A stretch of DNA of 64,000 nt from Epiperipatus broadwayi (Eukaryota; Onychophora; Udeonychophora; Euonychophora; Peripatidae). The DNA is taken from assembly GCA_028023455.1 (NCBI GenBank), contig JAQFVV010012670.1:746001-810000 (forward strand), written 5' to 3'. Numbering within the stretch: the first letter of the stretch is position 1; every line of letters starts with the position of its first letter. This document shows positions 9,456 to 22,189 of the stretch, piece by piece. The notes beneath the pieces are model-generated. The model was given only the letters and a program-made list of their open reading frames with translations. It was not told the origin of the DNA and ran no database searches. The position numbers and the translations under genes were made by a program.

Positions 9456-10210
9456 ATTGCATTGTGCTTTGCGTCACTATAGAAAGTGCACACTTCATAG
9501 ATCATTTCCATAGGATGTGAGGGTGTATGGAACTCAAAAGGCCATAAGTGTGTTTATGTGCATTCAAATTAAGGATCTTACACCTTAACTGATGTACTAT
9601 TACATACTAATAATTATAAATCCATCACCCTGTTTCCCTGCACATCTTGGAAGGTGAAAATAATTGCAAATGGGTTGGCCATTGAAACATTTCACATAAG
9701 TCACGCGAAAAGGCACATTTGCAGAACAGCTATGAGAGTAAGACAATGGCTGCCATTGTCCATTGTTTTAAAAATCATAATATTGGTTCGCTCAGACTAG
9801 AGCATGTATTGGCTGCTCCTTTGGATTGGCAAAACCATCGGTGGCCCCCACACACATTCCAGAGCTATACGCTACCAGCTTGTGCATGTATCGGACAATC
9901 CTTTGGATTGGCAAAACCATCGGAGTCCCCCCGCACATTCCAGCACTATGTGCTGCCAGCTTGGTTCGCTCAGACTAGTGTATATATTTATTCTAATTTT
10001 TATTCAAAAAATAATACACATTTTCAAACTCTTTGTTTTATATATTTTTAAAATGAAAATTCTGTTAAATACCATTGGAAATTTTTTAAAAATACTTTGA
10101 AAAATTGGTGGAGAACAGAAAGCAAAAAATTATCAGCCTGATAATATTACATTTCATTATTTTTGCAAGCAACAGTGCCATCAAGTGGCCGCATTACACA
10201 GAACAACTAC
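9316..10210. mobile_element. Possible non-autonomous element with ~50-bp inverted ends
   Basis: The left end (9316-9370) and right end (10160-10210) are inverted copies: both read GGTAGTTGT outermost and CACTTGATGGCACTGTTGC inside. The interior is GC-richer than its surroundings and contains an 82-bp tandem pair (TCCTTTGGATTGGCAAAACC at about 9818 and 9900) and a repeated GGTTCGCTCAGACTAG (about 9786 and 9962). No transposase is visible and no clear target duplication was found, so class is unknown. Overlapping open frames here (9278-9511, 9719-10100) look like chance readings of repeats. Confidence 0.5.
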
Positions 10211-11038
10211 CCAATTTTCTCATTCATCATCAAATATTTAGCCAATGTCATAGTGAACTCTTTTTAAACAATTAACAACTTATCAGAAATAATTTAATAC
10301 ATAATCATTGAGGTTTATTTATTATATTTAGCCTTATTTTTATTTCATTCTTTACAAATAAAATAGTGAATTTCCATATATATGTCATTATTTATAAATT
10401 GGTATATAAAGCATCAAGTTTTGAAGGGGGAAGAGGGATCATTAATCCTATTCCTTTCCATTTTTACTGCTTTCCTGATTCACAGTCTGACCAAATCATT
10501 TTTAACTGAGATCAATTTTGATCTTTATTTTCAATTGAAATAATTATTTTAAGCCTAATATATATATATTGATAGGTTGATGGTGATTTTTTTTCTTAGA
10601 ACCACTGAAGTTTATTTAATAATTTTTATTTTTTATGGAATGAGTTTGTGACTATTCAGATTGTCTATAGATAACTTTATCTTTGATGTTTCAATGCCTT
10701 TTTTAAAGTTTCTATTTTTTTTTTAAACAAAAAGAAATTTTGTTTCATAGCTAGGATTCAGATAAGAACCATTTTTTAATTTAGTTCCTATCCTCATTTT
10801 CATTTGTTGTAATTATGTTAGGCTTAATAAGTGCATATTCTATACTAGAGTGAAATATAACTAATGGTGTCCATTTTGGAATGAGAATTAAAAATTTCAT
10901 TAATAAGAATTTTCCTCCCAGGTAAACACTTTTGAACCACATGAATTGCAAAAATAAATGTATATAATTAATTCATTTATAAATTAATAATCATTTACAA
11001 TAAAAATTAAAAAAAAGAATAATTAAATTTGGGCTTTT
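10211..11038. other. AT-rich DNA, no gene
   Basis: T-rich and A-rich stretches with short open frames only; no repeat shared with the rest of the window was recognised. Confidence 0.6.
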
Positions 11039-11122
11039 TTTTCATATGTCAAAGCATCGGCCGGGAAGCGAACCTACGACAACCACCTGCAAGCAACTGC
11101 GCTGACTTCTTGGCTCATCTCA
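11039..11122 (-). repeat. tRNA-derived short SINE, copy 1
   Basis: On the minus strand the sequence reads a tRNA-like body with B box GGTTCGCTTCCCGG, then CGATGCTTTGACATATG and an A-run. It shares body and the unusual post-tRNA tail (TTTGACATATG or TATGACACATG) with 28443-28530, 45490-45590 and 56291-56387. The A-box part is diverged. The consistent 3' extension marks it as a SINE family, not independent tRNA pseudogenes. Confidence 0.7.
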
Positions 11123-11429
11123 TTTGAAAATCTGGGTTCAAATCACTTTTAATTACATCTAGGTTAAATATATACAATATTATAATTGTATTTGAATAAA
11201 TATTTCATTTGTAGAAAAAAAAAGTTTTTCATTTTTAAATGCTGTAAAACTGCTTAAAGCTATCTGCTATATTCATATTAGCATTAATACTAAAATGAGA
11301 ACTTCTGTTCTCTAGTGCTATCAATTATTAGTAATGGTACTAGTGTTACAAATATTACTGTATATACACATTTTGTAACTACCATATTTATTTTCACATT
11401 GGTTAATACTTTATATAAAATACAAAATA

Positions 11430-12602
11430 CACCTGGGTCTCTTTTTACGTGGATTTATTTAACACGATTTTGAAGTTACGCGATTCATATGTTTCACCGG
11501 AAGTCAAACTCCGATAATGCGATATTACTTTAAATAATAAATTTCGCGCACTTATGTTATATTGAAAGTAATAGCACATTATTGGAATTCAACTTTCATC
11601 TTAGTAATTTCAATATTCTCAGTGCTTTATAATAGTAAGATTTTATGCAATAATGAAATTAAAATCATGATTTCCACATTTTATATATACACACATTAAA
11701 TTTTACAAGATTATAATGTAAATTTGTTCAAACATTGTGCGTGTTAATTTTGCATTTTAAATCACATTCTGTTTTTACTTTTTAAAAAGAACGTAATCAA
11801 TTATTAATCATTTAGTGTCCGCAAGTTTATTTTTAAAAGGTGAGTAATAGCAGTGAGCACAATTAAATTTGACAATTAAAATCTGATTTTTAATTGTAAT
11901 TAATAATTTAAAAATTATTTACAGCGACTTGAAATTAATGTGATGTAAAATGAAATTTGATTTTTATTCAGAATTGAAAATTAAAAAATTAAAGACAAAA
12001 ATAAGAATTTAATTTTTAGTTGTTAGTTTTAATTAAATTTTTCCCAGCCGTGGTGAATACATGTCTTTTTATTATCATAAGTCTAAGTTCAAAAACAATT
12101 AATAAAATCATCATCTCAAAGATTAATTACTAATTACATTGTCAACAGAAAACCATTAACACAATGTGAGAGTGAACTTGGTGCTAGTTGTATTTCGTCT
12201 TGTGAAGAATCTATTTTTTAGCAGTTTGCCAACGAAACTGTTTATCAGCAAATGGCGATAATAATTAAAATGTGTATAAAAAAATGTAAATTACTGTATT
12301 GTAAATTATGCATAAAAATATATTATTTTGAATAAAATTAAATATTATAATTAAAAAAAGTTTGTCTTGTATCAATTTTTTTCAAATTTGGAATTTTTTA
12401 TTAGTCATATTTTATTTCCTTATTTTTTTTTTGCGCGAATTTTAAAGTAAATTTTATGTTGGTGCTTTGCTTTTATGCGAGTTTTGAAAAATCACAGTCC
12501 GTATCCCCCCTTTTTCAAGGTAAGTTACGTCTATTTTTGCGCGATTTCGTTTGCGCTTGTTTTCTGAGGAACCTATCTATCGCGTAAAACGAGACCCAGG
12601 TG
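11430..12602 (+). mobile_element. Non-autonomous TA-flanked inverted-repeat transposon, copy 2
   Basis: Same CACCTGGGTCTC / GAGACCCAGGTG ends and TA flanks as copy 1, and collinear with it over its whole length. At 1173 bp it is the longest of the three copies, with an additional segment near 12175-12240 that is missing from copy 1 and shortened in copy 3. Entirely non-coding. Confidence 0.88.
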
Positions 12603-12684
12603 TACTGTAAAATTAAGACATTATTAAAGTTGTAATTATTTTATACAAAGAATCATAATGTTCTAAAACTACTAAAACCATACT

Positions 12685-12830
12685 TGGTATAAAATATCAC
12701 ATGATCACTATTTATTATGCTAGCACATAACTGTTATTAAAATGGATGCCTTCTAGCATCCATTGATTACCCTGATTGGCACTGAGTGGCACTATTATAT
12801 GGAGAGTTTTGCCTGTTTTGGTATAAAATA
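12685..12830. repeat. HH ribozyme repeat fragment, locus 2, no ribozyme core
   Basis: A short palindrome made from the downstream arm of the HH repeat: the complement of the GATCATGTGAT motif on the left, then GCATCCATTGATTACCCTG and TGGCACTGAGTGGCACTA to GAGAGTTTTGCCTG. The hammerhead segment has been deleted from the centre. Confidence 0.7.
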
Positions 12831-13442
12831 AATAATATATTAATTTTACAATCCTTTATATAAAAGAATGAATGTGCTCTAGTTAATAATAATAAATTCC
12901 ATACTTTATACAATTCCTCCTGAAATTCCCATCATAAATCCTCAAAATTTGTACCCAGAAAAAATTTAGAAACAACTCCCAGAATTTCAGGATCTTAAGA
13001 TCACAATCCCAAATTAATGGTTGCTAAGTAACTAATTCAATTATTTTTAAATTATAAATGCAAGTGAATTCTATGTAGTTATATATTTAGGAAATTTTCA
13101 ATTTGCATATATCTATAAATAAATGTATTCAAAGTAATGTTAGTATAACATGTATTCACATTTCAAAAAAAGTCATTAAGCTTGTAAAAATTAAAAATTA
13201 ATCAAATTATATTTAATTATTTTCAAATTAAAAGATAAGAAACACCAGTGTTACTTCTCAGCAAATTTAAAAGATACAGATGAAAAAAATGTTGGTAAAG
13301 TTATATATCAAATGTTTGAATAATAAGATTGCAGCAGGATAACTTCAAATATGCAAGAGATATTGATATTTACAATGATCTTAATAAATACTTTATATAC
13401 GACTGACAAAAGACTATTAAACCATCAAACATCGCATGATAA
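12831..13442. other. AT-rich DNA, no gene
   Basis: Nothing recognisable; stops are dense in every frame. Confidence 0.6.
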
Positions 13443-13605
13443 TCATTCTTTATGCTTACTCACTCACTGATGTAAGCCACAAGCTAGAAACTAGTCTGGG
13501 GATATTGGATGAGTAGGCACTAGATAGGGATTTTATGCATAAACCTTCCTGCATCCATTGATTACTTTGGCTTACACTGAGTGGTGCTACTGTATGCAGA
13601 GTGAT
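13443..13605 (+). repeat. HH ribozyme repeat fragment, locus 3, damaged hammerhead
   Basis: The plus strand has CTGATGT (13467-13473, final core A changed to T), stem II AAGC-CACAA-GCTA, GAAA, CTAGTC and the downstream TGGGGATATTGGATGAGTAGGCACTAGATAGGG arm to about 13605. The 5' strand of stem I (ATCCAAGGCTCCTCA) is replaced by unrelated sequence, and a core adenine is mutated, so it should not cleave. Stem II carries an A-T pair where locus 1 has G-C, a compensatory change. Confidence 0.75.
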
Positions 13606-14806
13606 CTACAATCCCCAATAACTTTTTCATCTCTTAAACGTCAATATCATATGCCTGTAATATGATACTTCTTGTCAGGTAATTTGGTTAAAGGTAATAT
13701 CAATGCAAGAATAATGGACATATTTCTGCCCTAGGAATCATGAAAGAGAAAGGAAACATCAGTCATTTGATTATCATGAATCTTGTTGATTAACAAGTAC
13801 AATTATAAAAATAATTATAATTAATATAGGAATGATGTAAAATGGAAATTCAGATAACTAGAGCAGCCTTCTATCCAAGCAACAATGCTAAATATCACTG
13901 GAGAGTTTTTCAGTGTTTTCCATATTTATTGCTTTATTATAAAATATAATAATGAATACTTATGTTACTAATATTTATAAGTTTTTTATTTTTATTGATG
14001 CATCTTTCACATTTAGCATTTATTTAGAAATAGTATTGTAACGATGTTTAAGATTATGGGACAGTAAAAAAAATTAATAAAATTTTTGATCATATCACTC
14101 TAATAAAAAAAATTATTTTGCTATGGCCATGTAAGAAAAAGATCTCTTTTAAAAAAAGTTTATAATGTTTAAAAAAATTGAAAAAGAAAAAAAATGAATA
14201 ACTACTACAAGATGTAGTAAAAATAATTTTACAGTAATGGTGGCAGAATGTTGTTTGCAGTGCATAACTTGATTTAAGATAAATAAATTAATGACCTATG
14301 AAAACTTAATGATAACTAACATTTCCTGGAAAATCATGTGAGATAGTAAGTGATAACGTTATCAAAGAAAATACTTCACTTGAAAAATAATAATAATCAA
14401 GAGCTTTTGTAAAGATAAAAATCAAAAATACTACTAATCTTTTATTTTCTATTGTTGTTTTTTTAATTATTTTTATATCTTATCAATTATGATGCTTGGT
14501 TTAACAGTTAATTTTTCAAAACAAAAAAATACACAAACAAATAAATCTAAGAATGTATGTTTAGATCCGAATAAAATTGATAAGTAAAATTATTTGAAAA
14601 TAGAGAATGACTTTGTTTTTATGGGTGACCACCATTGATAGTGATTATCATTGCCACTATTTTCTAAAATGATTCCATAAAACATAATCATATACAAAAA
14701 GTTAGATTTATCTACTATAAGAAATGATCTCAAAAATAAAATAATTCAGGAATGAAAAATAATTTTTCACTTCCCATTTAAAGTAAACAAGAATATTAAT
14801 TAAAAC
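13606..14806. other. AT-rich DNA, no gene
   Basis: No open frame or repeat worth calling. Contains several long A/T tracts. Confidence 0.6.
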
Positions 14807-15070
14807 AGGCAAAACTCACTATACATATTGCCACACACAGCAAGCTAGCTCTCAGATCCAAGACTCCTCACTGATGAAGGCCATAGTCCAGAAACTAGTC
14901 TGGGGATATTGGATGAGTAAGCACTAGATGGGGATTTTATGCACAAGCCTTCTGGCATCCATTGATTACTCTAGCTTGCTGTGTTTGGCAATATGTATAG
15001 TGAGTTTTGCCTGTTTTAACAACAGATATAAGCAAGCATAAGAAATGGTGATCATGTGATGTTTATTGGC
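14807..15070. repeat. Palindromic HH ribozyme repeat, locus 4
   Basis: Inverted ends AACAGGCAAAACTCACTATAC (14804-14824) and the complement at about 14996-15019, with a plus-strand hammerhead in the centre. This copy shows a large internal deletion in its left arm compared with 56705-57100, whose ends it shares. It ends with the family motif GGTGATCATGTGATGTTTA. Confidence 0.82.
14856..14914 (+). ncRNA. Hammerhead ribozyme with weakened stem II
   Basis: CTGATGA (14871-14877), GAAA (14891-14894) and GTC (14898-14900) are intact, and both helices of stem I pair (TGGGGA with TCCTCA, TTGGAT with ATCCAA). Stem II, AGGCCATAGTCCA, keeps only about two good pairs because of a small rearrangement, so activity is doubtful. 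Confidence 0.65.
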
Positions 15071-16089
15071 TTGAGAATATTAATTAACATACTTTTTTTA
15101 AAAAAAAAATTTTAATAAAGAGAACAGTAGAATGTCAAGTTGTTTTTAATCTGCGTGATCCAAAATAAATCCATTATTTAAAACACTATTTAAATGACTA
15201 AAAATTATTCCCTAAACAAATAACATTGAACTTCAATCAACTCAAAAAAATCAAGTGCACTGTTATTGGTTCACAGTAAAATATTTTACCTACCATGGAA
15301 GAATCAATTTTTAGCTAAAAAAAAATACTATTCCATTATTATACATATATATCCATACAGATTAGCATATTTGTCAGCAGATATCTGGGTATCAGATTTA
15401 ATCACTATGCTATAATTACCATAAAAATATCTATAAATTATAATCTAATTACTATATGGCCACTTAAGCTGAAAAAATCCCAAAACCACTAATTAGTTAA
15501 CAATTCAACAATAACAACAAAAACCACAAGTAAAAACATCATTATGAATGGTGTTATCAATTAGTAATTGATATAGTTCAGAAGAGAACAACGATAAATA
15601 ATCTTACGGGCATGGGTATTTTGACAAGTAAATTTTTATTACCAGAATTTTCATTTTGTTTTCCGCTTTCAATCAATCTTCTACTATCATGTATTCAATT
15701 GTAAGAATACATCTGTTAAGATATTAGGAAAACAAAATTAACAACCTATAATGCGAATTTTCTCTGCTGCATGTAAATAATCAGAATTCTATAGAAACAT
15801 CAAGTGAATACGTTATTAGATAATACTGACATTTGGATTGTTCTGACAAACGTAATTGCATCATATCAGTACAACAATTTATGTGCTTAAAGGTGATTTG
15901 CTATAATGCTTTTAAATTATGAACTATCACTATTTTGAAAATTTTAAGCAATACATGCTATTATCTGAGTCATACATTGATAACCATTTTCTTTTAGGAT
16001 TATTATTCTGTACACTATTTATAGTGTTTGTGTTTTAGCACCTGTAGCAATTTAAAGTTAATATACATTGTGCAGTGTATACATACATA
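15071..16089. other. AT-rich DNA, no gene
   Basis: Only short, chance open frames; no repeat shared with other regions was recognised. Confidence 0.6.
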
Positions 16090-17922
16090 TTGAACTGGAT
16101 ACTTTATCCTCTTCAAAAGTTCCGTGAAATTAAAACTAACTTTTATATTTATAAAGTTTTAAAAGAAAACTAAAAGTTTTGTATGTTATAGCGCGCATAC
16201 TGGTTTATATTTCAAAATTCTGTGATTTTACTTCTTCAATAGATTTTAGTTTAAAATAATTTTTTTGTCTCTTTTTTTTTACAGTAATTAAAAGCAAGCA
16301 AAGTTTCTTTTTATTCTGTTGGTTTCAATCTATTTTTAAAAAACTGCAACTTTTTTTTTCCTAATTAATTTTGAATAAGATAAGAGCCCTGATCAGAAGT
16401 TGATTTTTTAATTAAGATTAAGTGGCAGATAGAGATTTATCCTGATCAAAACTTCTAATTAAAGACAGTTCACATAAATAGCCCCAGATTTCTGACATTA
16501 TTATTCTGCTGATTATTTTTATTCTGCTCATTATGATTATTTAGCTTATTATTCTGTTTTTTATGCTTATTCATATTATGACTCTTATTTGGATGGTCTT
16601 CTAATTGCTGAATGTGGATTGCCGAAGTGTGGACCACCAAAGTCAGAATTCATTTCTTGACTTCTAATAGATCTTGCTGATAGTATTTTCTGATTGCTGG
16701 AATAAGAAATAATTGCTTAGCTATTTTCTAAACCAAGAAGTGAATACAATACATTGAAAATAATGACCATCCCTACAGAATACCAAAAATATGCCATGAG
16801 AAATCTTAACATGCAGGGCTAAATCAACCCACAGACGAATTTCAGAGCTCCATAATTATGCCTTCAAGAACACGAGCTAATTGCCTAGTTTGAACACTGA
16901 TCCTAAAAATTGCCAGCGATGATGTTGCTATAGCCAGATTACTATAGACCAAATATCATCATGATGTATTCTAGTTTGAAAAAATCTTGCATATCCTGCC
17001 AGGATACTTAAATCTCTAGTTAAATCTCTATATTAAAAGTCTCAGCTTAATCCAGAAAAAAATCTGTCTCTATAATACATTTTGCCTACTCATTTAAATA
17101 TCTTTAATTATTTTATTATGTATTTTATTTATAGGGTATATTGGAATCTTATTTTTAAGATTTCAAATTTTTAAATTTATTTATCCAAGAGTGTATTGTG
17201 AGCTTATATTTTATACACATAGTTTTTTTTCTTTTTATATTACTAACCCTTGATAAATGCTTGAATAGATATTAGTAATTTTCTTTTAACTCACCTGTGC
17301 CTTTTCATTATAATTTAGTTAGATAAGCTTGGTTTGCATTTCCTGTAGACTGCAAATCTTTTGGCTATTGGTTTATCAAGTATATTGTTCTGTTTTTCTT
17401 AGTCAATAGGAATTTTGTTTTTCTTCTGTTTCAGATTATGTAATACTGTAATCTTTTCTTTTTTTGTATCAAAATCAACCTGGATGATCTTGAACATGGT
17501 CATTCATGGGCTAATTTGTGGGCAAATGGCAATCCTATATATATCCTGAGATTCTGTAGAATGGTAGGAAAAGATCATTCCATGCTGATTCATTGTATTC
17601 CGTACTAGACCGCTTTGTTTTGAAATCTCTAAATACCGAAACTGGAATATTTTTTTCTTATAAATCGCTAGCAGTAAGATATCATAAATCCTTTTTAATT
17701 CATAGGTGAGAAAACAAACATAAACTTTAAAATTATTTAGAATTATTTTGGTGTCTCTATGTTCTTTTCTCAATTGTCTGATAATATTTCTCTCCCTAGA
17801 TCTAGCTCGTAGCATTTATCATCATCATTAACTTTTGGATCACTGTAAATTAAATTTTCTAGGTAGTTAGTGACCTAATGGCACCCTCAGTGATCAAAAA
17901 AAGATCAAAGTGACTGGGACAA
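16090..17922 (+). repeat. Left long direct repeat (LTR-like)
   Basis: Contains an odd run rich in TTATTCTG/TTATGATTATT motifs (16500-16580). Compared with the right copy it lacks about 70 bp near 17000 and about 150 bp near 17720. The copies are clearly diverged, so the duplication is not recent. Confidence 0.65.
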
Positions 17923-18616
17923 CAAATATTAAAATTTTAGCACTACTAACATAGGGCTTCGAATTGAAAACCTATGTGAGATTTTATTCAAACAATTAAG
18001 AAATATTTCAAGTGTAGGAGGCAAAATTTAAGTATTAAGGATCTGTGCTAGTTGGTGTGTATTGGTGGAGCAGTTTGTAGTAGGGGCTCATCTTTTTCAA
18101 ATGAATAATTCAATAAACAGTTAAAATGTATTTTTCTTTCAGATTTATTTTTGAACATAAGAAAATGTTAAATAAATAAATATTAAGAAGTTATATTTAA
18201 AAAAAAAAGTAAAAGAATTGTAAAACTGAAAATAAAAGTTAAGAAGTATAAAAATATTGGATTTAATCTTACTTCGAAAATGGAAGTCAAGAAAGAAATT
18301 GATAGAGGGAACTGTTAGAAGAAAGCCGTTTCTTTCAAAAATCCCCAAATGGTAGAAAAAAAAGAGAGGGACACAGATGATGATGAAGATGATGATGGGC
18401 ATGAAACAAAGAGAGTAGGCGATGTTGGAAAAAAATGGAAATAAAACCAGAGTTGCTGAAAATCAAACTTCAACAAGAAAGGTCGGAGGAGCTCAAAGCT
18501 GAAATGAAAGGAATGAGACAAAAAATAATGGGAAAAGTTGAGAAAAGTCAGTAGGCCATAGAAATCATAGAAAAAGATATGACTAAATAAGTCAGGAAGT
18601 AGAAACAGAAGTTGAA

Positions 18617-18928
18617 GTGGTAAAAGATATGAAATATGAATTAAAACCAAATAATATTAGAACAGATAAGGTGGAAATAAAGATAGAAATCGGAAGAGAT
18701 TGGATTCAAATATATAATGTAGGGGCACATCAAAATATAAAAGAAAAGTATAAGTTAAGCCCAGAAAATTATGTAATTGAGTTTCCACAAGAAACTAAAG
18801 GTAGGTTGACTAAAGTAACTGTTCATTTTGAACATGAATTTGGAACAAAGAAAAGGGTTAGTAGAAAGTTTATAGAATATAATTTTGAAGCAGAAATAGA
18901 GGCTACTTATAGAACAATCTTATTTTAA
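18617..18928 (+). CDS. Unrecognised ORF in the interior of the LTR-like element
   Basis: A 103-codon frame, lysine- and glutamate-rich, with a compact middle section (GRDWIQIYNVGAHQN... then LSPENYVIEFPQE, and TVHFEHEFGTKKR) that looks like real protein and not simple sequence. I do not recognise the family. Purine-rich coding-like sequence also lies upstream (18240-18610) and downstream (18940-19190) in broken frames, so this may be the surviving part of a longer Gag-like or accessory protein. It has no signal peptide or membrane segment. The two overlapping minus-strand frames rich in phenylalanine are shadows of the purine bias. Confidence 0.4.
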   Translation: MVKDMKYELKPNNIRTDKVEIKIEIGRDWIQIYNVGAHQNIKEKYKLSPENYVIEFPQETKGRLTKVTVHFEHEFGTKKRVSRKFIEYNFEAEIEATYRTILF

Positions 18929-19353
18929 AATATTCAAAAATACTATAGAAGATGAATTCTTTCTATTTACTAGTGTTGATAATGTGAATAATAAAGTGAG
19001 ATACTTCGAAGAAACGTGTTTTGCTCAGCAAAGGGTCTTCAGATATACAAGTAGAAAACAAAACATAAAAAAGACAAGACAAAAAATTATAAGCAAGAAA
19101 AGGACAAGAAGAGAAAGGTAATCTATATCAAAGAACTAGTTACAAGAGAAAAAGAACCGCCTGACATAGTAATCAGACAAACTTAAAAGATTTTGTTTAT
19201 TATACGTGATTTTCATAATGAGATAAAGTTAAAGTAATAAAATAAAATGTTACTTTAGATAGAGCGCAGGGTAAATGTTCAACCGGGTTTCTGGAGAAAG
19301 TTTTTAAAAAAATAGCAAAGAAATGCTTTTTTTTTCGTGGCATGATAGGGCAG

Positions 19354-21375
19354 TTGAAACAAATACTTTATCCACTTCAAAAGTTCCATTGAGAAATTAA
19401 AACTGACTTTTATATTTATAAAGTTTTAAAAGAAAACTATTTAAAAGTTTTGTATGTTATAGAGCACATACTCATTTATATTTTGAAATTCTGGGATTTT
19501 ACTTCAATAAATTTTAGTTTTAAATAATTTTTTTTATCTTGCTTTTTTTTATTACAGTAATTAAAAGCAGGCAAAGTTTATTTTGTTGGTTTTAATCTAT
19601 TTTTTAAAAAGCTGAGACTTTTTTTTTAAGTAATTTGGAATAAGATAAAAGCCCTGGTCAAATGTTTTTTAATTAAGACGAAAGAAAGTAGAGATTTACC
19701 CTGATCAAAACTACTAATTAAAGAATAAGTGGGAGATCGCAGTTCACATAAATAGCCCCGGTGGGGTTTCTGACTTATTATTATTTTGCTGATTATTTTT
19801 ATTCTGCTTGTTATGATTATTCGGTTTATTCTAATTTTTATGCTTATTCTTATTATGACTCTGATTCAAATGGTCTTCTAATTGCCCAACACAGGTTGCT
19901 AAAGTGCAGACTGCTGAAGTCAATTATTTTCCTGACTTCTAATAGATTTTGCTAATAGTATTCCCTGATTGCTGGGCTAAGAAATAATTGCTTAGCTACT
20001 TGTTAAACCAAGTGAATATGCTACAGCATTGAAAATAGTCACTGTCCCTACAGAATGCCAAAAATATGCACCATGAGAAATCTTAACAACATGCAATGCT
20101 AAATTAACCCACAGACGAACCTCAGAACTCCAAAATTGTGCCTTCAAGAAATTGATCTAATTGTCTAGTTTGAACACTGATCCTAAAAATTGCCTCAAAC
20201 ACTATAGCCAGATTACTGGAGACTAAATATCATTGTGATGTATTCTAGTTCAAAAAACTTTAGGTATCCTGCCAGAATAACTCTACAGACTATCAAAAAC
20301 CTGAAAGGTAACTGAACTTCCATATATTGAAAACAGGGCTTAAATCTCTAGTTAAATCTCTATGTTAAAAGTCTCAGCTAAATCTAGAAAGAAATCTGTC
20401 TCTATAACACATTTTGCCTACTCATTTAAATATCTAATTATTTTATTATGTATTTTATTTATAGTGTGTATTGGAGTCTTACTTTTAAGATTTCAAATTT
20501 TTAAATTTATTTATCCAAGAGTGTATTGCGAATTTATATTTTGTATGCTTAGTGGGGTTTTTTTCTCTTTTTATATTACTAACCCTTGATAAATGCTTGG
20601 GCAGATATTAATTTTTTTTAGCTCATTTGGCTCTTTTCATTATAATTTAGTTAGGTAAGCTTGGTTTGCGTTTTGTGCAGACTGCAAATCTTTTGGCTAG
20701 CGGTTTACTGAGTATATTGTTCTGTTTTTCTTAGTCAATTTGTTTTTCCTGTTTCAGATTACATAATACCATAATCTTTTATTTTTCTTGTATCAGAATC
20801 AACCTTGATGATCTTGAATGTGGTTATTCATGGGCTAGTTTTCAGGCAAATAATACTCCTATTATCCAGAGGTTCTGTTGCCTGGTAGGAAAAGATCCCT
20901 TTGTGCTGATTCATTGTAGTCTGTACAAGACCGCTTTGTTTTGAAATCTCTAATAAGGAAACTGGAATTTATTTTTTTTATAAATCAATACCAGGAAGAT
21001 ATAAATCCTTTTCAATTCTTAGGTGAGAAAACAAATTTTTCTGTTTAAGTGCTTGATGCCAATACTCTTGTATACTCTGATAAATCCGCTGAGAAATCTA
21101 AGTCAAACTTTCATATTTTTTTGTTTGCCTGAGATTTACTTTTTTGAATTTAATAAACTTTAAAATTATTTAGAATTATTTTGGCTAACGTTTGTCTCTG
21201 TTCTTTTTTCTCAATTGTCTGAATAATGTTAAATATCTATTTCTCTCTCTGGGTCTAGCTGATAGCATTCATCATCATCGTTAACTTTTGGATCACCGTA
21301 ACTTAAATTTTCTAGGTAGTTAGTGACCTAGTGGCACCCTCGGTGATCAAACAAAGATTGAAGTGACCAGTACAA
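19354..21375 (+). repeat. Right long direct repeat (LTR-like)
   Basis: The longer of the two copies, preceded by a T-rich stretch and GATAGGGCAG. It shares with the left copy AGTTTTAAAAGAAAACT, ACAGTAATTAAAAGCA, GATCAAAACTACTAATTAAAG-like blocks and the closing GGTAGTTAGTGACCTA. A 75-codon frame at 20362-20589 is a chance reading within the repeat. Confidence 0.65.
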
Positions 21376-22185
21376 TATTATAACTTTTGTGTTAATTAAA
21401 TGGCAACTATTACTAATAATAAAAAAGTCATGAACGTTTTATTTTAAATAAAGGAAATGATATCTGTGCAAGTAAATATAATTTCTTCCAATATAACCAA
21501 ATCATATTTATATAATAACTAGTTTTACATCTACATTTACATGACTTAAAGTATTAATATGTTTCCAATTAGCTTGTAATTTAAAAAAAGTTTTTTTTTA
21601 ATATTGCATGATAATTCCCAATTTTCTGAAATATAAACAGTAAAATTATATATATATTTTTTGCATTAATTTTCAATTAAGATAATACCTTTAAGAAAAT
21701 GTTAGTTTAATTATTATTTTTAAATTTATATTTGTCCACCATCATGAGTAAAGTAATATATATTTTAAAAATAGATAATATATTCATTTTTCTTTATACT
21801 TAATTTAAAGTTGTAATTATAAATTTATTAAACGCACATTGATTACGTAAGTAATAGAAAGTAGGTTGAAGTAAGGAAGGGTTCCCCTCTTTTCTTCCAT
21901 AGCATAAGCTTGTGGTTAAAACACCTGTAGAGGTCCCTACTATCGTATTTTATACGCATATTATCGAGGTTATAGCCTCAGTAAATATTACTTTATACTT
22001 AATATATAATATTAAGCATACCAGTTTGTCACTGCATGAATTCATGATTGACAAAAGATATGCAGTTCCTAACTTGTCACTTTTCTAGATATCACTATAA
22101 TTGTTTATTTTGGAAAAGTGAACTTGTTAATTTCTTTACAAATAAGACAGTTTATTAAAGAAATTTCTTTATCAAATGTAATATA
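21376..22185. other. AT-rich DNA with one GC-richer patch
   Basis: No gene. A patch at 21855-21990 (GTAGGTTGAAGTAAGGAAGG...GAGGTCCCTACTATCG) is less AT-rich and could be an unrecognised repeat; no internal promoter boxes are convincing. Confidence 0.5.
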
Positions 22186-22189
22186 TAGG

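Larger units (their letters stand above)
16090..21375 (+). mobile_element. Non-autonomous LTR-retrotransposon-like element with long direct repeats
   Basis: Two direct repeats of about 1.83 kb (16090-17922) and 2.02 kb (19354-21375) flank a 1.4-kb interior. Both start TTGAA..., ATACTTTATCC and end GTGAC...ACAA, and are collinear with numerous substitutions and indels. No reverse transcriptase, integrase or protease was recognised in the interior. This layout resembles large non-autonomous LTR elements, but a plain segmental tandem duplication cannot be excluded. Strand is taken from the longest interior frame and is tentative. Confidence 0.6.

Noticed and set aside
9719-10100. Two overlapping plus-strand frames of 110 and 98 codons
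   Set aside because: They read through an 82-bp tandem repeat in two frames at once, which points to repeat structure and not to coding constraint.
17504-17815. 103-codon minus-strand frame
   Set aside because: It lies within the left long direct repeat, is not preserved in the right copy and shows no family features.
18145-18650. Two minus-strand open frames rich in phenylalanine and serine
   Set aside because: They are shadows of a purine-rich plus strand that looks like decayed coding sequence of the LTR-like element.
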